Part shown: one piece after another, positions 1 through 8,475 of the stretch
Layout of the letters: every line of letters starts with the position of its first letter
Position numbering within the stretch: position 1 is the first letter of the stretch
Source: Flavobacterium crassostreae
GTDB taxonomy: Bacteria; Bacteroidota; Bacteroidia; Flavobacteriales; Flavobacteriaceae
Direction: 5' to 3'
Length of the DNA stretch: 64,000 nucleotides
Assembly (NCBI RefSeq): GCF_001831475.1
Contig: NZ_CP017688.1
Span: forward strand, 2,480,001-2,544,000
Notes under the pieces: model-generated
What the model saw: the letters and a program-made list of their open reading frames with translations, nothing else
Told to the model about the DNA's origin: nothing
Databases searched by the model: none
Made by a program: the position numbers and the translations under genes

Positions 1-866
1 CACCACTAGCTGCTTGGGCCGTATGGGAAATTTACCAACAAACAAAAGATCTTGCTTTTATTACCGAAATGTATCCAAAATTACAAAAATACCATGCATG
101 GTGGTATAACGAGCGAGATAATGACCAAGACGGAATCTGCGAATTTGGCGCAACAGATGGTAGTTTGATTGCTGGAAAATGGGAAAGCGGCATGGATAAC
201 GCCGTGCGGTTTGATCACAGCAAAATGCTTAAAAACAATGAAAAAGCCTATTCAATAGATCAAGAAAGCGTGGATTTAAATGCTTTTTTGTATGCCGAAA
301 AAAACTACTTAAACCAAATGGCAACTGTTTTAAAACTAAGCCAAGATCAAAAAAAATGGAAGCAAGAGAGTAGCACCCTAAAAAAACAATTGCAAATCCA
401 ATTTTGGGACCCAAAAACCGGTTGGTTCTATGATACCACACTCGATGGTACGTCTTTTATAAAACAAATGGGATGCGAAGGCTATTTACCTCTATGGGCA
501 GGAGTAGCAACCTCAAAACAAGCTCGAGCCATCAAAAATAATTTAATGGATCCAAACACCTTTAATACCTTGGTACCCTTGCCTACTTTGGCGGCAAACA
601 ACCCTAAGTTTAAACCAGATAACGGGTATTGGAGAGGACCGATTTGGTTAGACCAAAGTTATTTTGGTATTCACGGCCTAGAAAAACAAGGCTTCAAAAA
701 AGAATCCCAACAACTAACCTACAAACTTATCCATAATGCCGAAGGTGCCCTGAATAAAGGAATGTCTATTAGAGAAAATTACCACCCCTTAAGCGGTAAA
801 GGATTAGAGGCCGAAAGTTTTAGTTGGTCTGCAGCACATTACTTACTTTTACTTTTAAATAATTAA
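1..866 (+). CDS. Glycoside hydrolase, GH63/GH37-like (alpha/alpha)6 domain protein, C-terminal part
   Basis: The reading frame is open from the first bases of the window (codon phase at base 3), so the N-terminus lies upstream; the first ATG at 69 is internal. About 288 residues remain. The stretch WESGMDNAVRFD is the signature of the GH63/GH37/MGH1-like toroid glycosidases, where the Asp is the usual general acid. The C-terminus carries ENYHPLSGKG followed by FSWSAAHYLLL, which fits the catalytic-base region and last helix of the toroid. It is probably an alpha-glycosidase or trehalase-like enzyme; the substrate cannot be read from the fragment. The gene ends 17 bp before the GH42 gene and is probably co-transcribed with it. 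Confidence 0.75.
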   Translation, partial: PLAAWAVWEIYQQTKDLAFITEMYPKLQKYHAWWYNERDNDQDGICEFGATDGSLIAGKWESGMDNAVRFDHSKMLKNNEKAYSIDQESVDLNAFLYAEKNYLNQMATVLKLSQDQKKWKQESSTLKKQLQIQFWDPKTGWFYDTTLDGTSFIKQMGCEGYLPLWAGVATSKQARAIKNNLMDPNTFNTLVPLPTLAANNPKFKPDNGYWRGPIWLDQSYFGIHGLEKQGFKKESQQLTYKLIHNAEGALNKGMSIRENYHPLSGKGLEAESFSWSAAHYLLLLLNN

Positions 867-883
867 TTCTGAAAAACCAAAAA

Positions 884-3019
884 ATGAACCACCATAACTC
901 ACTCCTATCCAGATTGCTTCCGCTTTGCCTATTGGTATTTAGTTTGCAATTAAACAGGCTATATGCACAAGAAAAAACAGCAACTCCTTTGCAGAAAAAA
1001 GATCCAAAAACTTTTTTTTCAAAACCAGATTTAATGCAAATTGGGGTATATTATTATCCTGAACAATGGCCTAGAGAACAATGGGAACGGGATCTAAAAA
1101 ACATTAAAAAGTTAGGCTTTGAGTTTACCCATTTTGCAGAATTTGCTTGGACATTCCTGGAACCAGAACAAGGAAAATATGATTTTAAATGGTTAGATGA
1201 TGCCCTAGCACTAGCCGAGAAAGAAGGCCTAAAAGTTATTCTTTGTACCCCTACACCCACACCTCCGGCATGGATGGGAGAAAAATATCCCGAAATTTAT
1301 CTTGTAGATGCCAATGGCAGACGTAGAGAACATGGCAATAGAGCCAATATAGCGGTAACTAACGAAAAATACAACCAATTTACAGCCCAAATTGTAACCC
1401 AGTTAGCCAAACGCTATGGCAAAAACAAAAATGTAATGGGATGGCAAATTGATAATGAACCCTTAGGAACCGCCGATTTTAGTCCATCAGCACGCAAAGC
1501 ATTTCAGGTTTGGCTCAAAACCAAGTACCAAACCATTGAAAAACTCAATACAGCATGGGTAGGTAGTTTTTGGAGTACGCGTTATTCTAATTTTGAACAA
1601 ATCCTACTGCCTAATGCCGAAATTTATTTTGAAGACAAATTAAGTCCACATGCCGTTTTAGATTTTAAAAGATTTACCTCCGATGCCCAAGCAAATTTCT
1701 TAAACAAACAAGCAGAAATACTCCGGACACACATTGATCCAAAACAGTGGATCACCACTAATTTTACCAATGTGATTTATGATGCTGATCCGCGTAGTGC
1801 TAACCAAATGGATTTTATCACCTATACCATGTATCCGGTAAGTGGTCAAAATCATTTAGGCGGAGACAATTTTAGAATGGGGTCTCCAAACAAAATTTTT
1901 GAAGCCAATGACTACTACCGCTCTATTAACGGCGTTACTGGTGTTATGGAACTACAACCCGGACAAGTAAATTGGGCAAGCGTGAATCCCCAATTGCTTC
2001 CTGGTACGGTACATATGTGGATTTCGCAGGCCTTTGGAGGTGGTTGTTCCTTTACGTGTACTTACCGTTACAGACATCCGTTAGGAAGCAGTGAAATGTA
2101 TCACGAAGGCATTGTAGGCACCGATGGTGTAACACTATCCACGGGTGGCAAAGAGTTTGTTGAAGCCATACAAGACATGAAAAAATTGCGTCAAGAATAC
2201 CAGCCTACAGCAACTTATCCTGAAAATTTAGCCCAAAGAAAAACAGGTTTTTTGTGGAGTCATGACAATCTTTGGGATTTAGAAAATCAAAAACAAACCA
2301 AATACTGGAACACCTGGAAACACCGAAATACCTATACATCTGCCATAAAATCTACTGCAGCACCAATGGATTTTATTACCGAAGAAACCAATTTTGAAGA
2401 CTATCCTTTTATAGTGGCACCAGCCTACCAGCTCATTGATTCAAAATTAGTTGCCAAATGGACTAACTACGTTCAAAATGGAGGACACTTAATACTATCT
2501 TGCAGAACAGGTCAAAAAGATAAAGAAGGTCATTTTTTTGAAGCCAACTGGAGCGCACCTATTGTGCCTTTAATTGGAGCCGATCTCGATTTTTTTGACG
2601 TACTAGTTACCGATGTAGAAGGAACCGTAAAAGCAGCCAATACACTTTTTAAATGGAATACCTGGGCAGATGTACTTAGTCCCAAAAAAGGAACTGAAAT
2701 ATTGGCCACCTACGAAGACCAATTTTATAAAGGTAAAGCAGCTGCTATCACTCGAAAATTAGGAAAAGGAACCGTTACCTACATTGGTGTAGAAAGCACA
2801 GACGGAAGCCTAGAAAAACAACTTGTACGAGAAGTATACAGTCGGGCAAATGTAGCCATCGAAAACCTACCCAAAGGCGTGCTTGTAGAATGGAGAGACG
2901 GCTTTTATGTAGCGGTAAATTATAGCAATGAACCCGTTACTATAGCAATGCCAAAAGCAAGTAAAATATTGGTAGGACAAAATCCGTTGCAACCAGCACA
3001 AGCCTTAATTTGGAAATAA
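884..3019 (+). CDS. Beta-galactosidase, glycoside hydrolase family 42, secreted
   Basis: The 711-residue protein starts with a hydrophobic signal peptide (about residues 5-29, ending in LYAQ), so it is exported. The mature protein opens with the GH42 (beta/alpha)8 start MQIGVYYYPEQWP (51-63). The general acid/base is Glu192 in GWQIDNEP, and the probable nucleophile is Glu356 in GVMELQPGQVNW. The later part matches the trimerisation and C-terminal domains of GH42. The family hydrolyses terminal beta-D-galactosides, with some members preferring plant-derived oligosaccharides. The gene lies 17 bp after one glycosidase and 25 bp before the kinase/phospho-lyase gene. GH42 membership is firm; the natural substrate is open. 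Confidence 0.88.
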   Translation: MNHHNSLLSRLLPLCLLVFSLQLNRLYAQEKTATPLQKKDPKTFFSKPDLMQIGVYYYPEQWPREQWERDLKNIKKLGFEFTHFAEFAWTFLEPEQGKYDFKWLDDALALAEKEGLKVILCTPTPTPPAWMGEKYPEIYLVDANGRRREHGNRANIAVTNEKYNQFTAQIVTQLAKRYGKNKNVMGWQIDNEPLGTADFSPSARKAFQVWLKTKYQTIEKLNTAWVGSFWSTRYSNFEQILLPNAEIYFEDKLSPHAVLDFKRFTSDAQANFLNKQAEILRTHIDPKQWITTNFTNVIYDADPRSANQMDFITYTMYPVSGQNHLGGDNFRMGSPNKIFEANDYYRSINGVTGVMELQPGQVNWASVNPQLLPGTVHMWISQAFGGGCSFTCTYRYRHPLGSSEMYHEGIVGTDGVTLSTGGKEFVEAIQDMKKLRQEYQPTATYPENLAQRKTGFLWSHDNLWDLENQKQTKYWNTWKHRNTYTSAIKSTAAPMDFITEETNFEDYPFIVAPAYQLIDSKLVAKWTNYVQNGGHLILSCRTGQKDKEGHFFEANWSAPIVPLIGADLDFFDVLVTDVEGTVKAANTLFKWNTWADVLSPKKGTEILATYEDQFYKGKAAAITRKLGKGTVTYIGVESTDGSLEKQLVREVYSRANVAIENLPKGVLVEWRDGFYVAVNYSNEPVTIAMPKASKILVGQNPLQPAQALIWK

Positions 3020-3044
3020 AATATAACCTATTAAAAGTATACCC

Positions 3045-5357
3045 ATGAATTTTTCAGAAACCACGATCCAACAACTAGTACAAGACCATTATGGACTTAC
3101 TACCACCGCAAAAGCACTCAATGGTTATGAGGAGTTAAATTTTCTTTTGTCCGATGAAAAAAAAGAAAAATATATTTTAAAAATAACCAACGAAGCCCAT
3201 TCTTTTCCTTTTCTGGAAGCGCAAGTTGCCATTATAGCCCATCTAGCAAATAGCAAAATGGCTACACATTTTCAGCATTTTTGCTTTAATAAACAAGGAG
3301 AAGCCTTAACCAAAATAGAAAAAGATTCTAAAACCTATTACGTCCGAATTTTAAACTTTTTAGAAGGTACTTTCTGGGTAGATCAAGCGGTTAAATCCAA
3401 CGAATTACACACTAATTTGGGAGCATTTATGGGAAGCATGGATTCTGAATTACAACATTTTTCTCATCCTGCAATGCACCGCAACTACAGCTGGGACATT
3501 AGTCGTGCTACTGAAGCCAACGATGCTTTGCATCACATTTTAAACCATGAAAAAAGACGTATTGCAGGGTATTTTTTATTACAATTTGAAACCGAAGTAC
3601 TTCCAAAAATACATCATTTGCGCCATGCATATATACACAATGATGCAAATGATTATAATGTATTAACTCAAGGAAACCAAATTAGTGGTTTGATCGATTT
3701 TGGAGACATGGTCTATACGGCTCTTATAAATAATCTTGCCATTACCTGCACCTATGCTATGCTCGAAGAAAAAGAGCCATTAGAGGTAGCTACAGCAATT
3801 GTAAAAGGATACCATAGCTCTTATTCTCTTACCGAGCAAGAAGTAGGTGTTTTGTATTATCTAATTGCCGCAAGACTTTGCATTAGTGTAACCCAATCTG
3901 CTTACAACAGTTCTTTAGACAGCAATAACGAGCACCACTTTATTACCGAAAAACCCGCCTGGAACTTATTATACCAACTTATCAAAATAAATCCTATAAA
4001 GGCAGAAGACCATTTCAGAAAAGCGTGTGGTTTTACTGCTATAATTGATGATCAAAATTACCATGATTTAGTAAATCTTCGGCAGCAAAAACTTGGCAAA
4101 AATTTAAGTATTGGTTACAAAGACAAGCTAAAAATAACAAAAGGCGCCTTACAATATCTTTATGATGACAAAGGAAGAACTTTTGTAGATTGTGTAAACA
4201 ACCCCTCTCACGTAGGTCATTGTCATCCTGTGGTGGTCAAAAAAATGCAAAAACAAATTGCAACCTTAAACACCAATACTCGGTATTTAAATGACACTAT
4301 AATAGAATATGCTCAAAAACTTACCGACACATTACCGGATGCACTAAGTGTTTGTTATTTTGTTAATTCAGGCAGTGAGGCCAATGATTTAGCCATCCGA
4401 ATGAGCCGTCATTACACCAAGCAAAAAGACATTATTGTATTGGATCACGCCTACCACGGCACCTCTACAGTAGCCATGGAAATGAGTCCTTATAAATTTG
4501 ATAGTAAAGGCGGTTTTGGGCAAATGCCTTGGATCCATAAAGCCATCAATCCAGATCAATATCGTGGACCATATACCTATACGGATGCCAATGCAGGCCC
4601 AAAATATGCTGCAGATGTTGCACGCATTATCCAAGAGTTAAAACATGAGAACAAAGCACCTGCAGTATTTATTTGCGAAACTCTTTTGGGCGTAGGCGGA
4701 CAAATTCCACTTCCTGAAAACTATCTAAAAAATGTGTACCAACACGTCAGAGCAGCAGGAGGCGTTTGTATAGCCGATGAGGTACAAGTAGGTTTTGGAC
4801 GTATCGGAACCCATTTTTGGGGTTTTGAACTACAAGATGTAGTGCCAGACATTGTTGTTTTGGGAAAACCAATCGGCAATGGACATCCTTTAGCTGCAGT
4901 TATTGTTACCAAAGAAATTGCAGAGGCATTCCATAATGGTATGGAGTATTTTAACACTTTTGGAGGCAATCCAGTATCCATGACCGCAGGATTGGCAGTA
5001 CTAAATGTTATCCAAGACGAAGAAATGCAACAACACGCACTAGAGGTAGGAAACCATCTGATGGCTGGGCTTAAAAGCCTAATGCACAAATACCCTATTA
5101 TTAGTGATGTACGTGGCCATGGTTTGTTTTTAGGAGCCGAAATGGTCAAAGATCCAATTACTAAAGAACCAGCTGTTGCTGAAATTGATCAAATAGTAGA
5201 AAAAATGAAAGAAAAAGGCTATCTACTAAGTACCGATGGCCCCTTACACAACGTATTAAAAATAAAACCTCCCATGCCGTTTAACAAAGACAATGCCGAT
5301 GAAATGGTACACTTATTAGAGGTAGCACTTAGCGAGTTATTACACCCAAGCAACTAA
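3045..5357 (+). CDS. Bifunctional APH-family kinase / class III PLP-dependent aminotransferase-fold (phospho-lyase-like) protein
   Basis: The 770-residue protein is a two-enzyme fusion. Residues 1-330 are an aminoglycoside-phosphotransferase/choline-kinase fold: the catalytic loop is IHNDANDYN (His198, Asp200, Asn205) and the metal-binding Asp is in IDFGD (about 218). Residues 340-770 are a class III aminotransferase fold with NSGSEAND (441-448), IADEVQVGFGR (577-587) and the PLP lysine in VLGKPIGNGHP (Lys608). The EVQVGFGR...HFW and GKP.GNGHP variants resemble the ammoniophospholyases AGXT2L1/AGXT2L2, which split phosphoethanolamine or phosphohydroxylysine into an aldehyde, ammonia and phosphate. 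A kinase fused to a phospho-lyase suggests phosphorylation then elimination of an amino alcohol. That function is inference; a true transaminase remains possible. The protein is cytosolic. Confidence 0.8.
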   Translation: MNFSETTIQQLVQDHYGLTTTAKALNGYEELNFLLSDEKKEKYILKITNEAHSFPFLEAQVAIIAHLANSKMATHFQHFCFNKQGEALTKIEKDSKTYYVRILNFLEGTFWVDQAVKSNELHTNLGAFMGSMDSELQHFSHPAMHRNYSWDISRATEANDALHHILNHEKRRIAGYFLLQFETEVLPKIHHLRHAYIHNDANDYNVLTQGNQISGLIDFGDMVYTALINNLAITCTYAMLEEKEPLEVATAIVKGYHSSYSLTEQEVGVLYYLIAARLCISVTQSAYNSSLDSNNEHHFITEKPAWNLLYQLIKINPIKAEDHFRKACGFTAIIDDQNYHDLVNLRQQKLGKNLSIGYKDKLKITKGALQYLYDDKGRTFVDCVNNPSHVGHCHPVVVKKMQKQIATLNTNTRYLNDTIIEYAQKLTDTLPDALSVCYFVNSGSEANDLAIRMSRHYTKQKDIIVLDHAYHGTSTVAMEMSPYKFDSKGGFGQMPWIHKAINPDQYRGPYTYTDANAGPKYAADVARIIQELKHENKAPAVFICETLLGVGGQIPLPENYLKNVYQHVRAAGGVCIADEVQVGFGRIGTHFWGFELQDVVPDIVVLGKPIGNGHPLAAVIVTKEIAEAFHNGMEYFNTFGGNPVSMTAGLAVLNVIQDEEMQQHALEVGNHLMAGLKSLMHKYPIISDVRGHGLFLGAEMVKDPITKEPAVAEIDQIVEKMKEKGYLLSTDGPLHNVLKIKPPMPFNKDNADEMVHLLEVALSELLHPSN

Positions 5358-5393
5358 TTAAACCATAATAGATTACAATTAATTTCATTTTAA

Positions 5394-8345
5394 ATGGAAA
5401 ACAAAAAACCACCGCTAGCAACCGAGATACATCTTGCAGATTTAGAAAAACAATTAGAAGGTAGCTTATCCTGGGATTCAAGCAGCCGTTTGTTATACGC
5501 AACAGATGCAAGTGTTTATAAAGAAATGCCTTTGGCTGTAGCTGTTCCAAAGACCAAAGAGGATATTCAAAAAATAATTAATTTTGCCCGAGAAAATAAA
5601 ACAAGTATTGTTCCTCGAGCCGCAGGAACCTCACTTGCAGGACAAGTGGTGGGCAACGGAATAATTGTGGATATCTCGCAAGAGTTTACTAAAATACTCT
5701 CTTTAGATACCCAAAACAAAACCGTTTGGGTAGAACCCGGAGTTATCCGTGACGAATTGAACTTGTATCTAAAGCCATACCAATTGTTTTTTGGCCCCGA
5801 AACCTCTACTAGTAACCGATGCATGATAGGCGGCATGGTTGGCAACAATGCCTGTGGTGCTAGATCGGTAATTTACGGTTCTACCCGAGACCATTTATTA
5901 GAAATAACTGGTTTTCTGGCAGATGGTAACCAAGTAACCTTTGGGGCTTTAACCAACGAAGAATTTGAAGAAAAATGCCAAGGAGTCAATGTGGTTAGCC
6001 CGCTTGAACAAGCAATTTATGTACAAATAAAAGCGATTTTATCCTCTGCAGAAAACACGCATTTAATAGAACAAAATTTTCCAAAAAAATCCATCCCCAG
6101 AAGAAACACAGGATATGCCCTAGATTTATTAGCAACAAGCATGCCTTTTAAAAATTCTGAAGAAAAATTTAATTTTTGCAAATTAATAGCTGGATCCGAA
6201 GGAACTTTATTTTTTTCTACTGCCATAAAACTAAATCTAGTAGAGGCTCTAAAACCCTTAGCTGCATTAATATGCGTGCATTTTGACAGCATTAACGAAG
6301 CCTTAAAGGCAAATTTGGAAGCGCTAAAATTCCAACCTAATAGTGTGGAATTAATAGACCATTATATCTTAGATTGTACCAAAGAAAACCTGGAGCAAAG
6401 CAAAAATCGTTTTTTTGTAAAAGGAGATCCCAAGGCCATACTGGCTATAGAATTTTTGAGAGATACCCCAGAAGAAATAGCACAAATTGCCAAAGAGATG
6501 GAAGCACAGATGCGTTCTAAAAACTTAGGACACCATTTTCCTATTGTTTATGGCGAAGATACCAACAAGGTTTGGAGTTTAAGAAAAGCTGGATTAGGGT
6601 TGTTATCAAATATTCCTGGAGATGCAAAAGCAGTAGCGGTAGTAGAAGACACTGCCGTAGATGTAAACGATTTACCTGATTTTATTGAAGAATTTAATGC
6701 CATTTTAAAACAACGGAATTTAAATTGTGTGCATTATGCCCATGCCGCAACCGGAGAGTTACACTTGCGCCCTATACTTAATTTAAAAACCAAAGAAGGA
6801 ACTGAGCTCTTTAGAACCATTGCTACAGATATTGCTCATTTAGTAAAAAAATACAAAGGCTCTCTTAGTGGCGAACATGGTGATGGAAGATTGCGTGCAG
6901 AGTTTATTCCATTAATGCTTGGTACCGAAATTTACAACTTATTTTTGCAAATAAAACACAGTTGGGACCCCTGGAATGTTTTTAACCCCGGAAAAATTGT
7001 GAACAGTCCGCCAATGGATACCCACCTGAGGTATACAGCTGGACAAACCACTGCTCCTATTGAAACCTATTTTGATTTCTCAGAACAAAACGGCATTCTG
7101 GCTGCTACTGAAATGTGTAATGGATCTGGTGATTGCCGAAAAACAGAAAAAAGCGGTGGTACCATGTGTCCAAGTTATATGGCTACACGAAACGAAAAAC
7201 ACACAACCCGCGCTAGAGCAAATCTATTGAGAGAAACCATTACTCATGGCAGCACTGAAAACAAATTTGACAGCAAAGCCCTTATAGAGGTTCTTGACTT
7301 GTGTCTGAGTTGCAAAGGTTGCAAATCCGAGTGTCCATCAAATGTGGATATGGCAAAACTCAAAGCCGAAACCTACCAACATTATTACCAAAAAAACGGC
7401 ATTAATTTTAGAACATTACTTATTGCCAACACGCCAAAAATAAACCAATTTTTTGCAGCTGCTCCTTGGTTATACAATTTATCCACCAAAGGTATTTTGG
7501 GTACTTTAATCCAAAAAACAACTGGCTTTACAACCAAAAGAACGTTGCCTTTGATGCATCACATTACTTTTGAAAAATGGATGGAAAAACACGTTCAAGA
7601 AGGAAATTTTGTACACGGAACCGTTTATTTATACAACGATGAATTTTTAAACTACTACGACGTTGCAATTGGTCAAACAGCAGTAAAGCTATTAAACCGT
7701 TTGGGATATCAAGTAATACTACCCAAAATTGGCATTAGCGGCCGTACCTATTTGTCTAAAGGAATGCTAAAAGAAGCTCGTGAAATTGCCGAAAAAAACA
7801 TTATCGATTTTGAAAAAGAACTACCCAAAACCCAGGTTTTAATAGGCATAGAACCCTCGGCAATACTTTCCTTTAGAGACGAATATCCTGACTTATGCCG
7901 TGGCGATTTGAAAGAAAAAGCAAAAAAAATTGCCAGCAGAACCTTACTAATTGAAGAATTTATAGCACAAGAAATAGAACACGGAAGGATAACTTCGGAT
8001 CAATTTACAGACAAACCCGAACGCGTACGCATGCATGGACATTGTTTTCAAAAAACATTATCTTCTGTGGTACCATTAAAAAAGATGCTCATGTTGCCTA
8101 AAAACTACCAGGTTCTAAACATCCCAAGTGGCTGTTGCGGAATGGCGGGTTCTTTTGGTTATGAAAAAGAGCATTATTCCCTTTCTATGAAAATAGGAGA
8201 ACTTGTTTTGTTTCCTGCCATCCGATCCGAAGAAAAAAGTACTCTTATTGCTGCTTCTGGAACTAGCTGTAGGCATCAAATTGCGGATGGAACCAAACAT
8301 GAGGCCCAACATCCGGTTGTTATACTGTATAGTGCCTTAAAATAA
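5394..8345 (+). CDS. FAD-linked oxidase / 4Fe-4S / CCG-domain D-2-hydroxyacid dehydrogenase (YdiJ or GlcD-GlcF-like)
   Basis: The 983-residue protein combines three modules. An N-terminal FAD-binding type 4 domain (about residues 30-250) includes PRAAGTSLAGQ and NACGARSVIYGSTRDH, and an FAD-oxidase C domain ends near residue 545. Two cysteine clusters follow at about 573-590 (CNGSGDC...MCP) and 637-647 (CLSCKGCKSECP), fitting [4Fe-4S] binding. The C-terminus has cysteine-rich CCG motifs (GHCFQK near 884, PSGCCGMAGSFGYE near 913). This order matches YdiJ and D-lactate or D-2-hydroxyglutarate dehydrogenases, which pass electrons from a 2-hydroxyacid to the respiratory chain. It is the last gene of the operon, 36 bp after the fusion enzyme. 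The substrate is not determined. Confidence 0.85.
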   Translation: MENKKPPLATEIHLADLEKQLEGSLSWDSSSRLLYATDASVYKEMPLAVAVPKTKEDIQKIINFARENKTSIVPRAAGTSLAGQVVGNGIIVDISQEFTKILSLDTQNKTVWVEPGVIRDELNLYLKPYQLFFGPETSTSNRCMIGGMVGNNACGARSVIYGSTRDHLLEITGFLADGNQVTFGALTNEEFEEKCQGVNVVSPLEQAIYVQIKAILSSAENTHLIEQNFPKKSIPRRNTGYALDLLATSMPFKNSEEKFNFCKLIAGSEGTLFFSTAIKLNLVEALKPLAALICVHFDSINEALKANLEALKFQPNSVELIDHYILDCTKENLEQSKNRFFVKGDPKAILAIEFLRDTPEEIAQIAKEMEAQMRSKNLGHHFPIVYGEDTNKVWSLRKAGLGLLSNIPGDAKAVAVVEDTAVDVNDLPDFIEEFNAILKQRNLNCVHYAHAATGELHLRPILNLKTKEGTELFRTIATDIAHLVKKYKGSLSGEHGDGRLRAEFIPLMLGTEIYNLFLQIKHSWDPWNVFNPGKIVNSPPMDTHLRYTAGQTTAPIETYFDFSEQNGILAATEMCNGSGDCRKTEKSGGTMCPSYMATRNEKHTTRARANLLRETITHGSTENKFDSKALIEVLDLCLSCKGCKSECPSNVDMAKLKAETYQHYYQKNGINFRTLLIANTPKINQFFAAAPWLYNLSTKGILGTLIQKTTGFTTKRTLPLMHHITFEKWMEKHVQEGNFVHGTVYLYNDEFLNYYDVAIGQTAVKLLNRLGYQVILPKIGISGRTYLSKGMLKEAREIAEKNIIDFEKELPKTQVLIGIEPSAILSFRDEYPDLCRGDLKEKAKKIASRTLLIEEFIAQEIEHGRITSDQFTDKPERVRMHGHCFQKTLSSVVPLKKMLMLPKNYQVLNIPSGCCGMAGSFGYEKEHYSLSMKIGELVLFPAIRSEEKSTLIAASGTSCRHQIADGTKHEAQHPVVILYSALK

Positions 8346-8354
8346 ATATAAAGA

Positions 8355-8396
8355 GCTTAAAACAATGGTACTTATTTTAGAACTATTGTTTTAAGC
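8355..8396 (+). terminator. Perfect 12-bp inverted repeat at the end of the glycosidase operon
   Basis: Bases 8355-8366 are the exact reverse complement of 8385-8396, with an 18-nt loop, starting 10 bases after the operon's stop codon. There is no strong U-tract, so it is either a weak terminator or a 3'-end stabilising hairpin. Confidence 0.45.
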
Positions 8397-8426
8397 ATTC
8401 TTAGATTCAACTCATAAATACTACAA

Positions 8427-8456
8427 AAAAAGCCTCACATTACTGTGAGGCTTTTT
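8427..8456. terminator. Bidirectional intrinsic terminator between convergent genes
   Basis: A 13-bp perfect stem (8427-8439 with 8444-8456) with a 4-nt loop TTAC is flanked by A and T runs. It sits between the + operon ending at 8345 and rpsA ending at 8476, so it can stop transcripts from both sides. Confidence 0.85.
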
Positions 8457-8475
8457 AGTATAAAAAAGTGGAGAA

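Noticed and set aside
4721..5149. Open frame of 142 codons on the minus strand
   Set aside because: It is antisense to the PLP domain of the fusion enzyme and has no promoter or family features.
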